A stretch of DNA of 38,062 nucleotides from Rhodospirillales bacterium (GCA_013203595.1 JABMNT010000274.1:1-38062), one strand, 5' to 3'; positions 17,037 through 26,172 are shown, counted from the stretch's first letter. Program-made: numbers and translations. Notes: generated from the sequence alone by a model not told the origin.

Positions 17037-17531
17037 CTAAGAGCCGTAATTGGTCTTAAGGTCAACTTTGTTGCGCAGCGCCTGCAGCAGTTCGGTCAAC
17101 TGCTCGGAAAGCGCACCCTGATCGCCCTTTAACTGCTGATGGAATACCGCACGCATGGCCAGAATATGAACCTTGATGACATCGAGCACGCCGGCGTTGA
17201 ACTGACGCCGGCCTTCGATAAATTTGCACAGGGAATCAGCGATCGCCGAAATCAGATCAAATCCGAAAGAGCCCCCCTGGCCCCGTATTTCATGGGCAAT
17301 GTCGAACATTTCGGTGATTTCTGCTTTTGTCACGGCCCGGTCAGACGACAGCTTTTCGAACTTTTGCCATAAATCACGCAGATCATCTACGGCCCATCCC
17401 TGATACTCATCCGTCAGTTCCTCGGCGGCATTCAGAGCCAGCATGATCGCCTGTTCCGGCGAGGGACCGCCGGATTTCGGGACCTTGCGGCTTATATGCC
17501 GAGGCGGACGGATGATTGAAGTATCAGCCAT
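17037..17531 (-). CDS. Hpt-domain histidine phosphotransfer protein
   Basis: A 164-residue, mostly helical protein. The phosphotransfer site is H80 in DIAHEIRGQGGSFGF, the Hpt pattern H-x-x-(K/R)-G followed by a glycine-rich turn and a phenylalanine. The N-terminus is basic and disordered (RPPRHISRKVPKSGG). It lies 23 bases after a response regulator gene on the same strand, so the two very likely form an operon and a phosphorelay branch. No cognate kinase is adjacent. Confidence 0.82.
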   Translation of the reverse strand: MADTSIIRPPRHISRKVPKSGGPSPEQAIMLALNAAEELTDEYQGWAVDDLRDLWQKFEKLSSDRAVTKAEITEMFDIAHEIRGQGGSFGFDLISAIADSLCKFIEGRRQFNAGVLDVIKVHILAMRAVFHQQLKGDQGALSEQLTELLQALRNKVDLKTNYGS

Positions 17532-17554
17532 GCATGGTTTCCTTTACTGCAATC

Positions 17555-18049
17555 TCAGTTCAAACGCTTGCGCCGCTCGCCGCCCATAAAGTCACTGCCC
17601 CGTTCGGTGCGCCGGTCCGGGCCAAAATACTTGCCGTTTCGGATGAAAGGCCGGTTGTCGTCAACCACGGCGACCAGCCTCTTGTACAGCGATTGTGCGC
17701 TCAACGGCTTGGCAAGAAAAGCCGAAACCCCGGCGTCACGGGCCTGCTTGACCCGGTGAAGCTCGGTGTATCCGGTCAGCATGATAATCGGCACATAGGG
17801 ATTGGGCGAATCCGCTCCCATACGAACGCGTTCAATAAAATCGAGGCCGCTGGTGGGCGGCATATTCCAGTCGGTAATCACCAGATCTGGATCAAACTGC
17901 TGCATCCCGTGAAAGGCCTTATCCCCGTCGACGGCTTCCTCTATGTTTTTGATGCCAAAGCCGTTGAGGAAGGTTTTCAGCAACGAACGTATCTGGCGAC
18001 TGTCGTCACAGATCAAAACGCGCAGGTTCTGAAAATCATATCCGCTCAC
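17555..18049 (-). CDS. Single-domain (CheY-like) response regulator with basic C-terminal tail
   Basis: A 164-residue protein. The receiver domain covers residues about 8-130, with acidic pair D15-D16, phospho-acceptor D60 in VITDWNMP, T92 in IMLTGY and K114 in FLAKPLS. The tail of about 30 residues (GKYFGPDRRTER, then GGERRKRLN) is basic and not a known DNA-binding domain. A GPDRR-type tail recurs in alphaproteobacterial receivers paired with Hpt proteins. It probably exchanges phosphate with the downstream Hpt protein. It is divergent from the ABC exporter gene. Confidence 0.9.
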   Translation of the reverse strand: MSGYDFQNLRVLICDDSRQIRSLLKTFLNGFGIKNIEEAVDGDKAFHGMQQFDPDLVITDWNMPPTSGLDFIERVRMGADSPNPYVPIIMLTGYTELHRVKQARDAGVSAFLAKPLSAQSLYKRLVAVVDDNRPFIRNGKYFGPDRRTERGSDFMGGERRKRLN

Positions 18050-18138
18050 GACGCAACCCCATTATTCGGAGGCATATCTGCCATAGGTTCATTTTCATTG
18101 GAATACCAATGTAATCCGCAACTTTCAACGTACCATTT

Positions 18139-18154
18139 TTTCATAAATATGAAA
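18139..18154. promoter_or_regulatory. AT-rich inverted repeat in divergent promoter region
   Basis: TTTCAT (18139-18144), AAAT, ATGAAA (18149-18154): a 6-bp dyad with a 4-base centre in the 223-base gap between the response regulator and ABC exporter genes. It is a possible operator. Confidence 0.3.
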
Positions 18155-18168
18155 GGTTATGATAGAAC

Positions 18169-18198
18169 TTGTACACATTAAGTCGATTGGTGTGTAAT
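18169..18198 (+). promoter_or_regulatory. Possible promoter of the Atm1-like exporter gene
   Basis: TTGTAC (18169-18174) and TGTAAT (18193-18198) with an 18-base spacer, about 75 bases before the gene start. Reasonable but unproven sigma-70-like boxes. Confidence 0.35.
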
Positions 18199-18272
18199 TT
18201 CACCCAAATTCACCTATATTCAGCTCTCATTGCGTCAATTCCCATCCCCTGGCAGAAAGTAAAGGTTGGCAC

Positions 18273-20117
18273 ATGCGTCCGATGGCTGACACAGCACCCG
18301 CGTCCGGTGCCCGCAACGACTGGCAGACCATCCGCAGCCTGCTGCCCTATTTGTGGCCAACGGCACAAGCGGGCCTCAAAGGGCGCGTGGTTGCCGCCAT
18401 GCTGTTTCTTGTCCTTGCCAAGGCAACAAACGTCGCCGTTCCGATATTCTACAAACAGGCTGTCGACAGCCTGACACCTGGGGGCGCGGCGGTGGTTGCC
18501 GTTCCCGTGGCCCTGTTGCTGATCTACGGGGCCACCCGGGTATTGTCGCAGGCCTTCGGTGAAATGCGCGATGCGGTGTTTGCCCGGGTTGCCCAGCGCG
18601 CGATCCGCCTGGCCGGCCTGAAGACCTTTCGCCATCTCCACCGCCTGTCGCTGCGCTTTCATTTGTCCCGAAAAACCGGCGGTATCAGCCGCGCCATCGA
18701 ACGCGGCACCAAGGGTATCGAGTTTCTGTTGCGGTTTATGCTGTTCAATGTGTTGCCGACCCTGCTCGAGATCGTGCTCACCTGCGGCATTCTGTGGAAA
18801 CTCTACGGAATCAGTTTTGCACTGATTACCCTGGCCACCCTGATTGCCTATATTGCCTGGACCCTGGCCATAACCGAGTGGCGCCTGAAATACCGCAGGG
18901 TCATGAACGAAACCGACAGCGAAGCCAATACCAAGGCCATCGACAGCCTGCTGAATTTTGAAACCGTCAAGTATTTCGGCAATGAGGACCATGAATCCCG
19001 GCGTTTTGATGCCGCCCTCAAGGCCTACGAACAGGCCGCCGTCAAAAGCGGCACCTCACTGGCCTTTCTGAATATCGGCCAGGGTCTGATCATCGCCATC
19101 GGCGTCACCCTGTCGATGCTGATGGCGGCCGCCGGTGTGGTCGAAGGACGCATGACCATCGGCGACTTCGTGCTGGTCAATGCCTACCTGATCCAGCTTT
19201 TTCTGCCGCTGAATTTTCTGGGTTTTGTCTACCGGGAAATCAAACGCTCGCTGACCGACATGGAATCCATGTTCACCCTGTTGCGCGAACAGGCCGAGGT
19301 TGAGGACGACCCGGACGCCCGCGACCTGGTCATCACCGGCGGTGAAGTGCGCTTCGATCATGTCAGTTTTCACTACGATGAACGACGCCCCATTCTCAAT
19401 GATATTTCCTTTTCCGTCGGCCCCGGCAAAACCATTGCCCTTGTGGGTTCCAGCGGTTCGGGAAAATCGACCATTTCGCGTCTGTTGTTCCGTTTCTACG
19501 ATGCCAACCAGGGCCACATTTCCATCGATGGTCAGAATATCAGGCAGCTGACCCAGAAATCCCTGCGCGCCGCCATCGGCATGGTGCCGCAGGATACGGT
19601 GCTGTTTAACGATTCTATTTTTTATAACATTGCCTATGGCCGGCCCGACGCAAGCCCGTCGGAGATCGAGGACGCGGCGCGCATGGCGCGCATTCACGAC
19701 TTCATCATGGCCCTGCCGGACGGCTATCAGTCGCAGGTTGGCGAACGCGGCCTGAAACTGTCTGGCGGCGAAAAGCAGCGTGTCGCCATCGCCCGCACCA
19801 TCCTCAAACGCCCCCATATCCTGGTCTTCGATGAAGCCACCTCGGCGCTCGACAGCCGCACCGAGCAGGAAATTCTGGCCTCCTTGCGTGAAGTCTCGGC
19901 CGATCACACGACCCTGACCATCGCGCATCGCCTGTCAACGGTCATTGATGCGGACGAAATTCTGGTGCTGGAAGCCGGGCAGATTATAGAGCGCGGCACC
20001 CACAGCGCTCTGATCGAGCAGAACGGCAGATACAAGGACATGTGGGACCGCCAGCAGGAAGCGGCAAAAGCCCAGGAAGCCCTCAAACAGGTGGCGGATA
20101 TGGGTTTTCAGAGCTGA
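18273..20117 (+). CDS. Atm1/ABCB7-type ABC exporter (fused membrane and ATPase domains)
   Basis: A 614-residue half-transporter. The N-terminal membrane domain (about residues 25-320) begins with the family-typical IRSLLPYLWP and VAVPIFYKQAVDSL. The ATPase domain has Walker A GSSGSGKST (about 391-400), signature LSGGEKQRVAIAR (about 496), Walker B LVFDEATSALD (about 517) and a switch histidine in TIAHRLSTV. Bacterial Atm1-like exporters carry glutathione adducts and are linked to metal detoxification or sulfur export to Fe-S biogenesis. That role is inferred here, although the same window holds a suf operon. A degraded piece of this gene's 3' part is present at 22556-22645. Confidence 0.92.
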   Translation: MRPMADTAPASGARNDWQTIRSLLPYLWPTAQAGLKGRVVAAMLFLVLAKATNVAVPIFYKQAVDSLTPGGAAVVAVPVALLLIYGATRVLSQAFGEMRDAVFARVAQRAIRLAGLKTFRHLHRLSLRFHLSRKTGGISRAIERGTKGIEFLLRFMLFNVLPTLLEIVLTCGILWKLYGISFALITLATLIAYIAWTLAITEWRLKYRRVMNETDSEANTKAIDSLLNFETVKYFGNEDHESRRFDAALKAYEQAAVKSGTSLAFLNIGQGLIIAIGVTLSMLMAAAGVVEGRMTIGDFVLVNAYLIQLFLPLNFLGFVYREIKRSLTDMESMFTLLREQAEVEDDPDARDLVITGGEVRFDHVSFHYDERRPILNDISFSVGPGKTIALVGSSGSGKSTISRLLFRFYDANQGHISIDGQNIRQLTQKSLRAAIGMVPQDTVLFNDSIFYNIAYGRPDASPSEIEDAARMARIHDFIMALPDGYQSQVGERGLKLSGGEKQRVAIARTILKRPHILVFDEATSALDSRTEQEILASLREVSADHTTLTIAHRLSTVIDADEILVLEAGQIIERGTHSALIEQNGRYKDMWDRQQEAAKAQEALKQVADMGFQS

Positions 20118-20498
20118 GGATGCCGGAGTAGTTTAATCGCGCACAAATTCAGGGAAACCTGTCGGTTCTCCCAGAAAGTTAAAAAATTATAATTAACGAT
20201 ATGAATTGCCTCCGTCTGCGGTTGGTGGACACATTGCGATGCTCATCGGAAGATGCGGGGCGTCTAAGAGACCAGGGGTAATTCAACCCGCAATTATCTA
20301 GACATATCTGGAAATATCATGAAACAGGATTCTCCAGGTATCGCAGCTATCATAGACACCTGAAACCCATTTTAAGGTTTCCACGCGACAGCAAACAGCT
20401 TGAACCAAATTAGGTTTTTCCGGCGAAAACAGTCAATAGACGACACAGGCAAATTTAACAGCAACTGCAAATGGCAATTGCTTAGGCGTAGAAAAGAC
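20118..20498 (+). other. AT-rich gap before the histidine kinase gene
   Basis: The 381 bases hold no convincing gene. An exact TATAAT lies at 20188-20193 with only a poor -35 match (TTCTCC, 20166-20171). An imperfect GGGAAACC/GGTTCTCCC stem lies at about 20152-20172, just after the exporter gene. The frame of the next gene is open from TTG 20400, but that stretch lacks a ribosome-binding site. Confidence 0.4.
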
Positions 20499-22502
20499 AT
20501 GCGTTTCCGATTAGGAACTAGAGCAAGTATTGCCACCCTCCTGCTTTGTTTTGTATCCGCCAATGACTCATCTGCTGCTGAACGCGTGGTCAGGGTGGGC
20601 ATTCTTCATAATCCGCCGATCATGGTATTGGCCGATGGCTCTCCTCCCAGCGGACTTGCCGTTGACGTCATCAGGAATATTGCAGAAAAGGAGGGATGGT
20701 CTGTCTCGTTTGTTACGGACCGATGGCCCAACCTGTTAAACAAACTTTACGGCCGACAAATAGATATCCTCAGTGGAATTGCTTTTTCAGAAAAACGGGC
20801 GGAACTTTACGACTTTACTTCTGAAGCACTTGTCAGCAACTGGGGCCTCGTCTACCGCAGACCCGAGACCAAAATTGCATCTATTCTCGATCTGAATGGC
20901 TTGCGTCTGGCCGCCCTTCCCGAAAGTATCCACACAAAAGTCTTATCAGACCTGTCGAGTAAGTTTGGCGTGAAATACACGCAAGTTCCTGCAAAAAGCT
21001 ACTCTGACGCGATGCGGTTAGCAGATGCGGGCGATGCCGATGTTGCTGTCGTCAATCGCTTGTTTGGTGTTCTGAATGCAGACAAGTATGGACTTGTAGA
21101 AAGCACAATTAACTTCAACCCGGTTGAAGTGCGCTTCGCCACACCGAAAGGAACGGGCGTTGATCTGAGGAATGCAATCGACAATTACCTTTCCAGCCAG
21201 AAACAGATACCGACCTCTGAGTACTATACGCTGATATCCCGATGGATTTCGGGTTCAAAGCGTTATGCCTTACCTGAATGGATTATATGGGTCGTGGGAG
21301 GAGCACTCTCGGCCCTTTTCATTGCGTTACTGTTTATCTGGGCGCTTCGTCGCCAGGTCCGTAAAAATATTGATAAAATCGCCGAGGGAGAGGCAACCCT
21401 TGCCCGACATATTGAGAACACACCGATCGGGGCAATCTCTTGGAATAAGGATTTTAAATGTACCGATTGGAATAAAGCTGCTGAGCGTATTTTTGGCTAC
21501 ACCCATGCAGAGGCCGTTGGCCGCTGTCCAACAGAGATAATTTTACCTGTCGCTCTGCATGAAAACATAGGTGAGATTTATGCATTACTTTTGGCTCAGG
21601 GTGGAGGCACTCAAAATACCAACGAAAATCTTACCAAGAGTGGAAAGACGATAACTTGTGAATGGTTCAATACACCTATCGTCAATCAGAACGGTGAAGT
21701 AACCGGTGTTGCATCTTTGGTTCAGGATATCAGTGATCGATTGCATTCGGAGCAGAAATTGCTGGAGGCTAAAGAAGCCGCCGAAAAAGCGAATAAGGCG
21801 AAATCAGAATTTCTGGCGGTTATGAGCCATGACCTCCGAACGCCCCTGAATGCGATCATGGGTTTCAGTGACATGATGCGCCAGAAAGCCTTCGGGCCAA
21901 TTGGCGAAGCCCGTTATGAAGATTATATTGAAGACATTCATAGCAGTGGGGCGCTGCTGGTTAGTCTAATCAACGACGTTCTTGATCTATCGAAAATTGA
22001 AGCTGGCAAGTATGAGTTGATAGAGGAGCCTGTTAGCCTGCCGGCCCTGATCGATGTATGCACCCGTCAATTCAGAACTCAGCTGGGGCTTTCCAATCTG
22101 ACTTTGGATGTTGATATTCCGCCAGCGTTTCCCCCTTTGAAAGGCGATGAACGCGCTCTCATTCAGGTCCTGAATAATCTTCTTTCCAATGCCATAAAAT
22201 TCACTTCGGCGGGAGGTATGGTTCTCGTTTCCGTTGGCTTAACTGACGAAAATAGCGTGGTTATCAAGGTCAAGGATACCGGCATGGGGATGACCAAAGA
22301 TGGCATCGATAAAGCCTTGAGACCGTTTGAGCACGCAAACAGCCGGTATGCGCGTGAACATCAAGGGACGGGACTGGGGCTGCACTTATGCAAGAACTTA
22401 ATGAACCTTTTTGGCGGCAATCTAACGATAGAAAGTAAAGTCGGTATGGGCACGAGCGTCACCTTAAGTTTCCCCCCTGATCGAACACTTAACGCCGCAT
22501 AA
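20499..22502 (+). CDS. Sensor histidine kinase with periplasmic SBP_bac_3 and PAS domains
   Basis: About 667 residues from ATG 20499, where a signal peptide begins (MRFRLGTRAS..., cleaved near SSAA-ER); an upstream TTG (20400) is less likely. Order: a periplasmic family-3 solute-binding domain (about 28-245, with RVGILHNPPIMVLADGSP), a membrane helix (about 267-288, ending in ALRRQVRK), a PAS domain (about 303-420), HisKA with H444 in AVMSHDLRTPLNA, and HATPase_c with GTGLGLHLCKNLMNLFGG. This resembles BvgS/EvgS-type kinases that sense amino-acid-like or other small ligands, but without receiver or Hpt domains. Codon third positions are visibly more AT-rich than in neighbouring genes. The gene sits between an intact ABC exporter gene and a fossil of it, which suggests acquisition or rearrangement. 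The response regulator partner is not nearby. Confidence 0.92.
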   Translation: MRFRLGTRASIATLLLCFVSANDSSAAERVVRVGILHNPPIMVLADGSPPSGLAVDVIRNIAEKEGWSVSFVTDRWPNLLNKLYGRQIDILSGIAFSEKRAELYDFTSEALVSNWGLVYRRPETKIASILDLNGLRLAALPESIHTKVLSDLSSKFGVKYTQVPAKSYSDAMRLADAGDADVAVVNRLFGVLNADKYGLVESTINFNPVEVRFATPKGTGVDLRNAIDNYLSSQKQIPTSEYYTLISRWISGSKRYALPEWIIWVVGGALSALFIALLFIWALRRQVRKNIDKIAEGEATLARHIENTPIGAISWNKDFKCTDWNKAAERIFGYTHAEAVGRCPTEIILPVALHENIGEIYALLLAQGGGTQNTNENLTKSGKTITCEWFNTPIVNQNGEVTGVASLVQDISDRLHSEQKLLEAKEAAEKANKAKSEFLAVMSHDLRTPLNAIMGFSDMMRQKAFGPIGEARYEDYIEDIHSSGALLVSLINDVLDLSKIEAGKYELIEEPVSLPALIDVCTRQFRTQLGLSNLTLDVDIPPAFPPLKGDERALIQVLNNLLSNAIKFTSAGGMVLVSVGLTDENSVVIKVKDTGMGMTKDGIDKALRPFEHANSRYAREHQGTGLGLHLCKNLMNLFGGNLTIESKVGMGTSVTLSFPPDRTLNAA

Positions 22503-22555
22503 GCCTTTGCGAGATGACTGAAAAAGCTCGAAGTTGATCAATCAAACGATTTTTT

Positions 22556-22645
22556 ATGACATTGCCGGGCGGCTATCCGTCACAGGTTGACGAACGCGGC
22601 ACACATAGCGCATTGATTGAACAGAGCGACCATTTCATCATATAA
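22556..22645 (+). pseudogene. Fossil fragment of the Atm1-like exporter gene
   Basis: A 29-codon frame reads MTLPGGYPSQVDERGTHSAL and then IEQS before ending. It matches two separate parts of the exporter at 18273-20117: ALPDGYQSQVGERG (around 19710-19751) and ERGTHSALIEQ (around 19989-20020). The join falls exactly on the shared ERG codons (GAACGCGGC at 19743 and GAGCGCGGC at 19989 in the intact gene). This is the product expected from a 246-bp deletion between short direct repeats. The Walker B region between them is gone, so it cannot be functional as a transporter. Confidence 0.8.
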
Positions 22646-22756
22646 TCACAAAGTTGGCCAAGACCTTTACAGATCATACTTTCGACAGGTTATGTGATAA
22701 GCCATATCCATGATACTCATAATGTCTTCTCATCTCCCGTATGGATTTAAACTCCT

Positions 22757-23131
22757 ATGCTGGCCTATCTGACCCTTATTTTCTGCTGTCAACTGATCGG
22801 CGAACTGATCGCTTCCGCGACCGGGCTCCCCATACCCGGTCCTGTCATCGGGATGGCGCTGCTGTTTTGCGGCCTGCTCCTTCATGGCAAAATTCCGGAA
22901 GAATTGGGAGGCGTTGGCAATGCCCTGATTTCAAACCTGTCGATCCTGTTCGTACCCGCAGGTGTTGGGGTTATGCTCCATGTCAAACTGATCGGCACCG
23001 AATTGGTGCCCATATCTGTAGCACTTGTGGTCAGCACGTTGCTCACAATCGCGGTTACTGCCAGTCTTATGGCATGGCTTAGCCCGCAAAAGGCTAAAAC
23101 AGATGAAAAATCTGATGGGGGTCGCAAATGA
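22757..23131 (+). CDS. lrgA: LrgA/CidA family holin-like membrane protein
   Basis: A 124-residue protein with four hydrophobic segments. The N-terminal half has the CidA/LrgA hallmark GELIASATGLPIPGPVIGMA and later FVPAGVGVM. Members act with LrgB in control of murein hydrolase activity, programmed lysis or metabolite export. The gene overlaps lrgB by 4 bases (ATGA). No strong Shine-Dalgarno is seen before the ATG. Confidence 0.93.
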   Translation: MLAYLTLIFCCQLIGELIASATGLPIPGPVIGMALLFCGLLLHGKIPEELGGVGNALISNLSILFVPAGVGVMLHVKLIGTELVPISVALVVSTLLTIAVTASLMAWLSPQKAKTDEKSDGGRK

Positions 23132-23847
23132 CCCGGGACTTCGATCAGCTCTGGGTCTACCTGAGTGCGAACCCTCTTCTCCATTTGACCCTGACTTTGG
23201 TCGCATTCCATATTGGGATGTTTATATATCGGCGGGCTGGCCTCAATCCGCTCCTTAACCCGGTGATGATAGCTGTCGGTCTGGTTGTGGCTGTTTTGAC
23301 GATGACAGGAACGACATACCAGTCCTATTTCGAGGGTGCCCAGTTCGTTCATTTCCTGCTCGGGCCGGCGACGGTGGCACTTGCAATTCCGCTTTATCGT
23401 CAAATTGAAAAAATTCGGCAATCAGGTTTTGCCATATTGGTAAGTATCATTGCCGGGTCCGCAACCGCTTCCGCTTCCGCTGTGGCTATTGCCTGGGTCC
23501 TCGGCGGGACAAATGAAGCCCTTGTTTCACTTGCGACAAAATCGGTTACCGCCCCGGTAGCAATGGGTATTTCTGAGCAACTGGGCGGGCTTCCTTCGCT
23601 AACCGCGGTGCTGGTAATCATCACGGGTATACTGGGTGCGTCCCTTGGCCCCTATCTTCTTGATCTTCTTCGCATCAAAAGCTGGGCGGCACGGGGATTG
23701 GCAATTGGTACCGCCAGCCACGGAATAGGAACGGCACGTGCCATACAGGTCAATGAAGTCGCCGGCGCCTTTTCGGGTTTGGCGATGGGCCTCAACGCTC
23801 TGGCAACGGCGATCCTTCTTCCCATCGCGTGGTATTGGTTCTTTTGA
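23128..23847 (+). CDS. lrgB: LrgB family inner-membrane protein
   Basis: A 239-residue polytopic membrane protein. Family signatures are LNPVMIAV, the LGPATVALAIPLY segment, ATKSVTAPVAMGISEQLGG and GTASHGIGTARA. It is the partner of LrgA, and translation is probably coupled through the 4-bp overlap. In other bacteria and plastids LrgAB-type proteins also transport pyruvate or glycolate, so the lysis role should not be assumed. Confidence 0.95.
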   Translation: MTRDFDQLWVYLSANPLLHLTLTLVAFHIGMFIYRRAGLNPLLNPVMIAVGLVVAVLTMTGTTYQSYFEGAQFVHFLLGPATVALAIPLYRQIEKIRQSGFAILVSIIAGSATASASAVAIAWVLGGTNEALVSLATKSVTAPVAMGISEQLGGLPSLTAVLVIITGILGASLGPYLLDLLRIKSWAARGLAIGTASHGIGTARAIQVNEVAGAFSGLAMGLNALATAILLPIAWYWFF

Positions 23848-23967
23848 ACGACATCAAAATTATTGCTGTCTCTGTTCCTGGTTTTTTTCAGCAAAAAACT
23901 GCACCACCGGATTTTGTCTGATCCCAGGGTTACGGCGATCATTTCAGCTCCTGCGAGCGCAAACCCG

Positions 23968-24864
23968 TCAGGGTTTCACATACTGGCGCCAGTCATGCTG
24001 CTCCTTAAAGCCCAGCACGTCGCGAATTTTGCGGTTCGAGAACAGCGCTTCATGTTCACCGAGGGTGCGGGTCACCGGGGTGCCCGGGAAAAACCGCTCG
24101 ATCAGCTGCTGGCTGGTCAGGATGGCGCCGTTGGTATCGTTGCCGGCATTGAACACCTGATAGCCAAGGCCGTCCTTTTTCAGGCACAGATCGACGATCT
24201 GGCCCAGATCACGGGCATCAATATAGCAAAAGGCATTGCGCCGGCGCACTTCGGGATTTTCGAAGTAGCCTGGAAACAATTCGGTGTATTCGTGCGGCTC
24301 GATCACATTGCCGATCCGCAGGGCATAGATATCAATGCCCGAGCGGCGCTGGAAGGTCCGCGCGGTTTTTTCGTTGAGCACCTTGGACAGCCCGTAACTG
24401 TCCATGGGATCGACATCGTAATCCTCTTCCAGGGGCAGCGACTTGGGGTTCACCTGGCCATCGGAAAAACACAGTCCATAGGTGGTTTCAGAAGACGCCA
24501 GGACGATCTTTTTAATGCCCAGCTTGACCGCCGCTTCGATGACATTGTAGGTGCCCATGGTATTGACCCGGAAGGTTTCGTTGTCCGGGTTGATCAGGAT
24601 TCGCGGCACGGCGGCAAAATGCACCACCGCATCGTAAGCCGGAACGCCTGTGCCCGGCTCCAGTTCATCAAAATTGGCGTAGGCGCTCATGGCGTTGAAC
24701 ATCTGCCCGGAATCGGTGATATCGGCAATCAGATTATCAACACCCGGATGAACAAGCGGCACCAGATCCACGTTCACCACATGGTGGCCCTGGTCAACCA
24801 GATAGGGAATGACATGTTTTCCGGCCTTGCCGGAACCGCCTGTAAATAAGATACGTTTTGCCAT
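23968..24864 (-). CDS. NAD-dependent epimerase/dehydratase (extended SDR)
   Basis: A 298-residue extended short-chain dehydrogenase. The Rossmann nucleotide loop is TGGSGKAGKHV (residues 8-18), an acidic residue ends strand 2 (VNVDLVP), and the catalytic tyrosine/lysine pair is YGLSK. A Ser-Ser-Glu block (LASSETTYG) lies before it. It resembles UDP-glucose 4-epimerase-like proteins of unknown substrate rather than GalE itself. A strong GGAGGAGAA lies before the ATG. The gene is monocistronic between lrgB (convergent) and mnmA. Confidence 0.88.
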   Translation of the reverse strand: MAKRILFTGGSGKAGKHVIPYLVDQGHHVVNVDLVPLVHPGVDNLIADITDSGQMFNAMSAYANFDELEPGTGVPAYDAVVHFAAVPRILINPDNETFRVNTMGTYNVIEAAVKLGIKKIVLASSETTYGLCFSDGQVNPKSLPLEEDYDVDPMDSYGLSKVLNEKTARTFQRRSGIDIYALRIGNVIEPHEYTELFPGYFENPEVRRRNAFCYIDARDLGQIVDLCLKKDGLGYQVFNAGNDTNGAILTSQQLIERFFPGTPVTRTLGEHEALFSNRKIRDVLGFKEQHDWRQYVKP

Positions 24865-25027
24865 GATGCTGTTCTCCTCCGCCCGCGTTTGACGGTTAGT
24901 GCTCGAAATTAAAGAGCCGGAAAGATAGATGCTGGCTTGAGTTGTGTCCAGTCATCAACCGGACAGGACGCCAAAGCCGAATAAAGCTGCTCCCTGGGAG
25001 ATACTGAAGGCCGGTCAACGGGCCGCG

Positions 25028-25045
25028 GTCGGGCCGAAACCCGAC
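25028..25045 (-). terminator. Hairpin just after mnmA
   Basis: GTCGGG and CCCGAC form a perfect 6-bp stem with a 6-base loop, starting 2 bases after the mnmA stop codon on the minus strand. It is not followed by a U-tract, so the call is tentative. Confidence 0.35.
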
Positions 25046-25047
25046 AA

Positions 25048-26172
25048 TCAGGCGGCTTGCGCGGCCTGCTTTTCGCGGACGATCCAGCCGCCGCCCAGAA
25101 CCCGGTCGCCCTGGTAAAAGACGCAGGCCTGACCCGGCGCCACACTGTCGAGCGGTGCATCGGGAACCACCAGCATGCGCCCGTTCTCATCGGCGAACAG
25201 CCGGGCCGCACTGGGCACGGAGGCCGAGCGGATTTTTATCTCCACCGCCAGCCCCTCATCGGGCAGTGCGCCATCACCCAGCCAGTTGATATCAGTAACC
25301 GAAATCCGCGACTGCAACAGCGCCGAGCGCGGGCCGACAATCACCCGGCGGCTGTCGGCTTCAACCCGCACCACATACAGGGGATCAGCGGAAGAAACCC
25401 CAAGCCCCCGGCGCTGGCCGACTGTATAGCGGATAATACCCGCATGCTGGCCCAGTACCCGGCCATCCACATGCACGATATCGCCGGGATCGCAGGCGCC
25501 GGGGCGCAGTTTCTCGACCAAATCCGCGTAATTGCCGTTCGGCACAAAACAGATATCCTGGCTGTCGGGCTTGTCGGCAACCGGCAGATCAAAGCGGCTG
25601 GCCAGGGCCCGGGTCTGGGTCTTGTCGAGATCGCCTAAGGGGAAGCGCAGGAAACCCAGCTGTTCGCGGGTCGTGGCAAACAGGAAATAGCTCTGATCCT
25701 TGCTCTCATCCTTGGCCCTATGCAGTTCGGGACCATGCGGGCCGTCGACGCGGCGCACATAATGGCCGGTCACCAAAACGTCCCCGTCGAGATCCCTGGC
25801 GGTCGCCAGCAGGTCGCGGAATTTGACCGTCTGATTGCAGCGCACACAGGGGATCGGCGTCTCGCCACGCAGGTAGGAATCGGCGAAGTCGTCAATGACC
25901 TCTTCGCGAAAGCGGTTTTCATAATCCAGCACATAATGGGGAATACCGACCGCATCGGCGACCCGGCGCGCGTCCCGGATATCCTGACCGGCGCAACAGG
26001 CACCCTTTTTGGCGAGTGCTGCGCCATGGTCATAGAGCTGCAGGGTCACTCCCACCGCATCATAGCCGGCATCGGCCATCAAAGCCGCGGTCACCGACGA
26101 ATCAACGCCGCCCGACATGGCAACGATGACGCGGGTCTCGGATTCAGGTTTTTGCAGGCCAAGTGAGTTCAT
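25048..26172 (-). CDS. mnmA: tRNA-specific 2-thiouridylase
   Basis: A 374-residue enzyme that makes 2-thiouridine at the wobble position 34 of Lys, Glu and Gln tRNAs. The PP-loop is AMSGGVDSS (residues 18-26). The two catalytic cysteines are C112 in [10 protein letters not shown] and C208 in DSQDICFVP. The GQRRGLGV block of the middle domain and a C-terminal beta-barrel are present. The frame extends ten codons upstream to a TTG, but ATG 26172 gives the family-like N-terminus. It takes sulfur from a cysteine desulfurase relay; the SufS in this window is one candidate but that is inference. Confidence 0.97.
   Translation of the reverse strand: MNSLGLQKPESETRVIVAMSGGVDSSVTAALMADAGYDAVGVTLQLYDHGAALAKKGACCAGQDIRDARRVADAVGIPHYVLDYENRFREEVIDDFADSYLRGETPIPCVRCNQTVKFRDLLATARDLDGDVLVTGHYVRRVDGPHGPELHRAKDESKDQSYFLFATTREQLGFLRFPLGDLDKTQTRALASRFDLPVADKPDSQDICFVPNGNYADLVEKLRPGACDPGDIVHVDGRVLGQHAGIIRYTVGQRRGLGVSSADPLYVVRVEADSRRVIVGPRSALLQSRISVTDINWLGDGALPDEGLAVEIKIRSASVPSAARLFADENGRMLVVPDAPLDSVAPGQACVFYQGDRVLGGGWIVREKQAAQAA

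Noticed and set aside
19056-19928. Minus-strand frame of 290 codons inside the ABC exporter gene
   Set aside because: Mirror of the ATPase domain coding region, with no recognisable family.
23848-23967. T-rich and A-rich inverted stretch between lrgB and the epimerase gene
   Set aside because: Pairing is A/T only and interrupted; too weak to call a terminator.
23863-24849. Plus-strand frame of 328 codons opposite the epimerase
   Set aside because: The minus strand codes a full epimerase with nucleotide-binding loop and YxxxK; the plus frame is its shadow.
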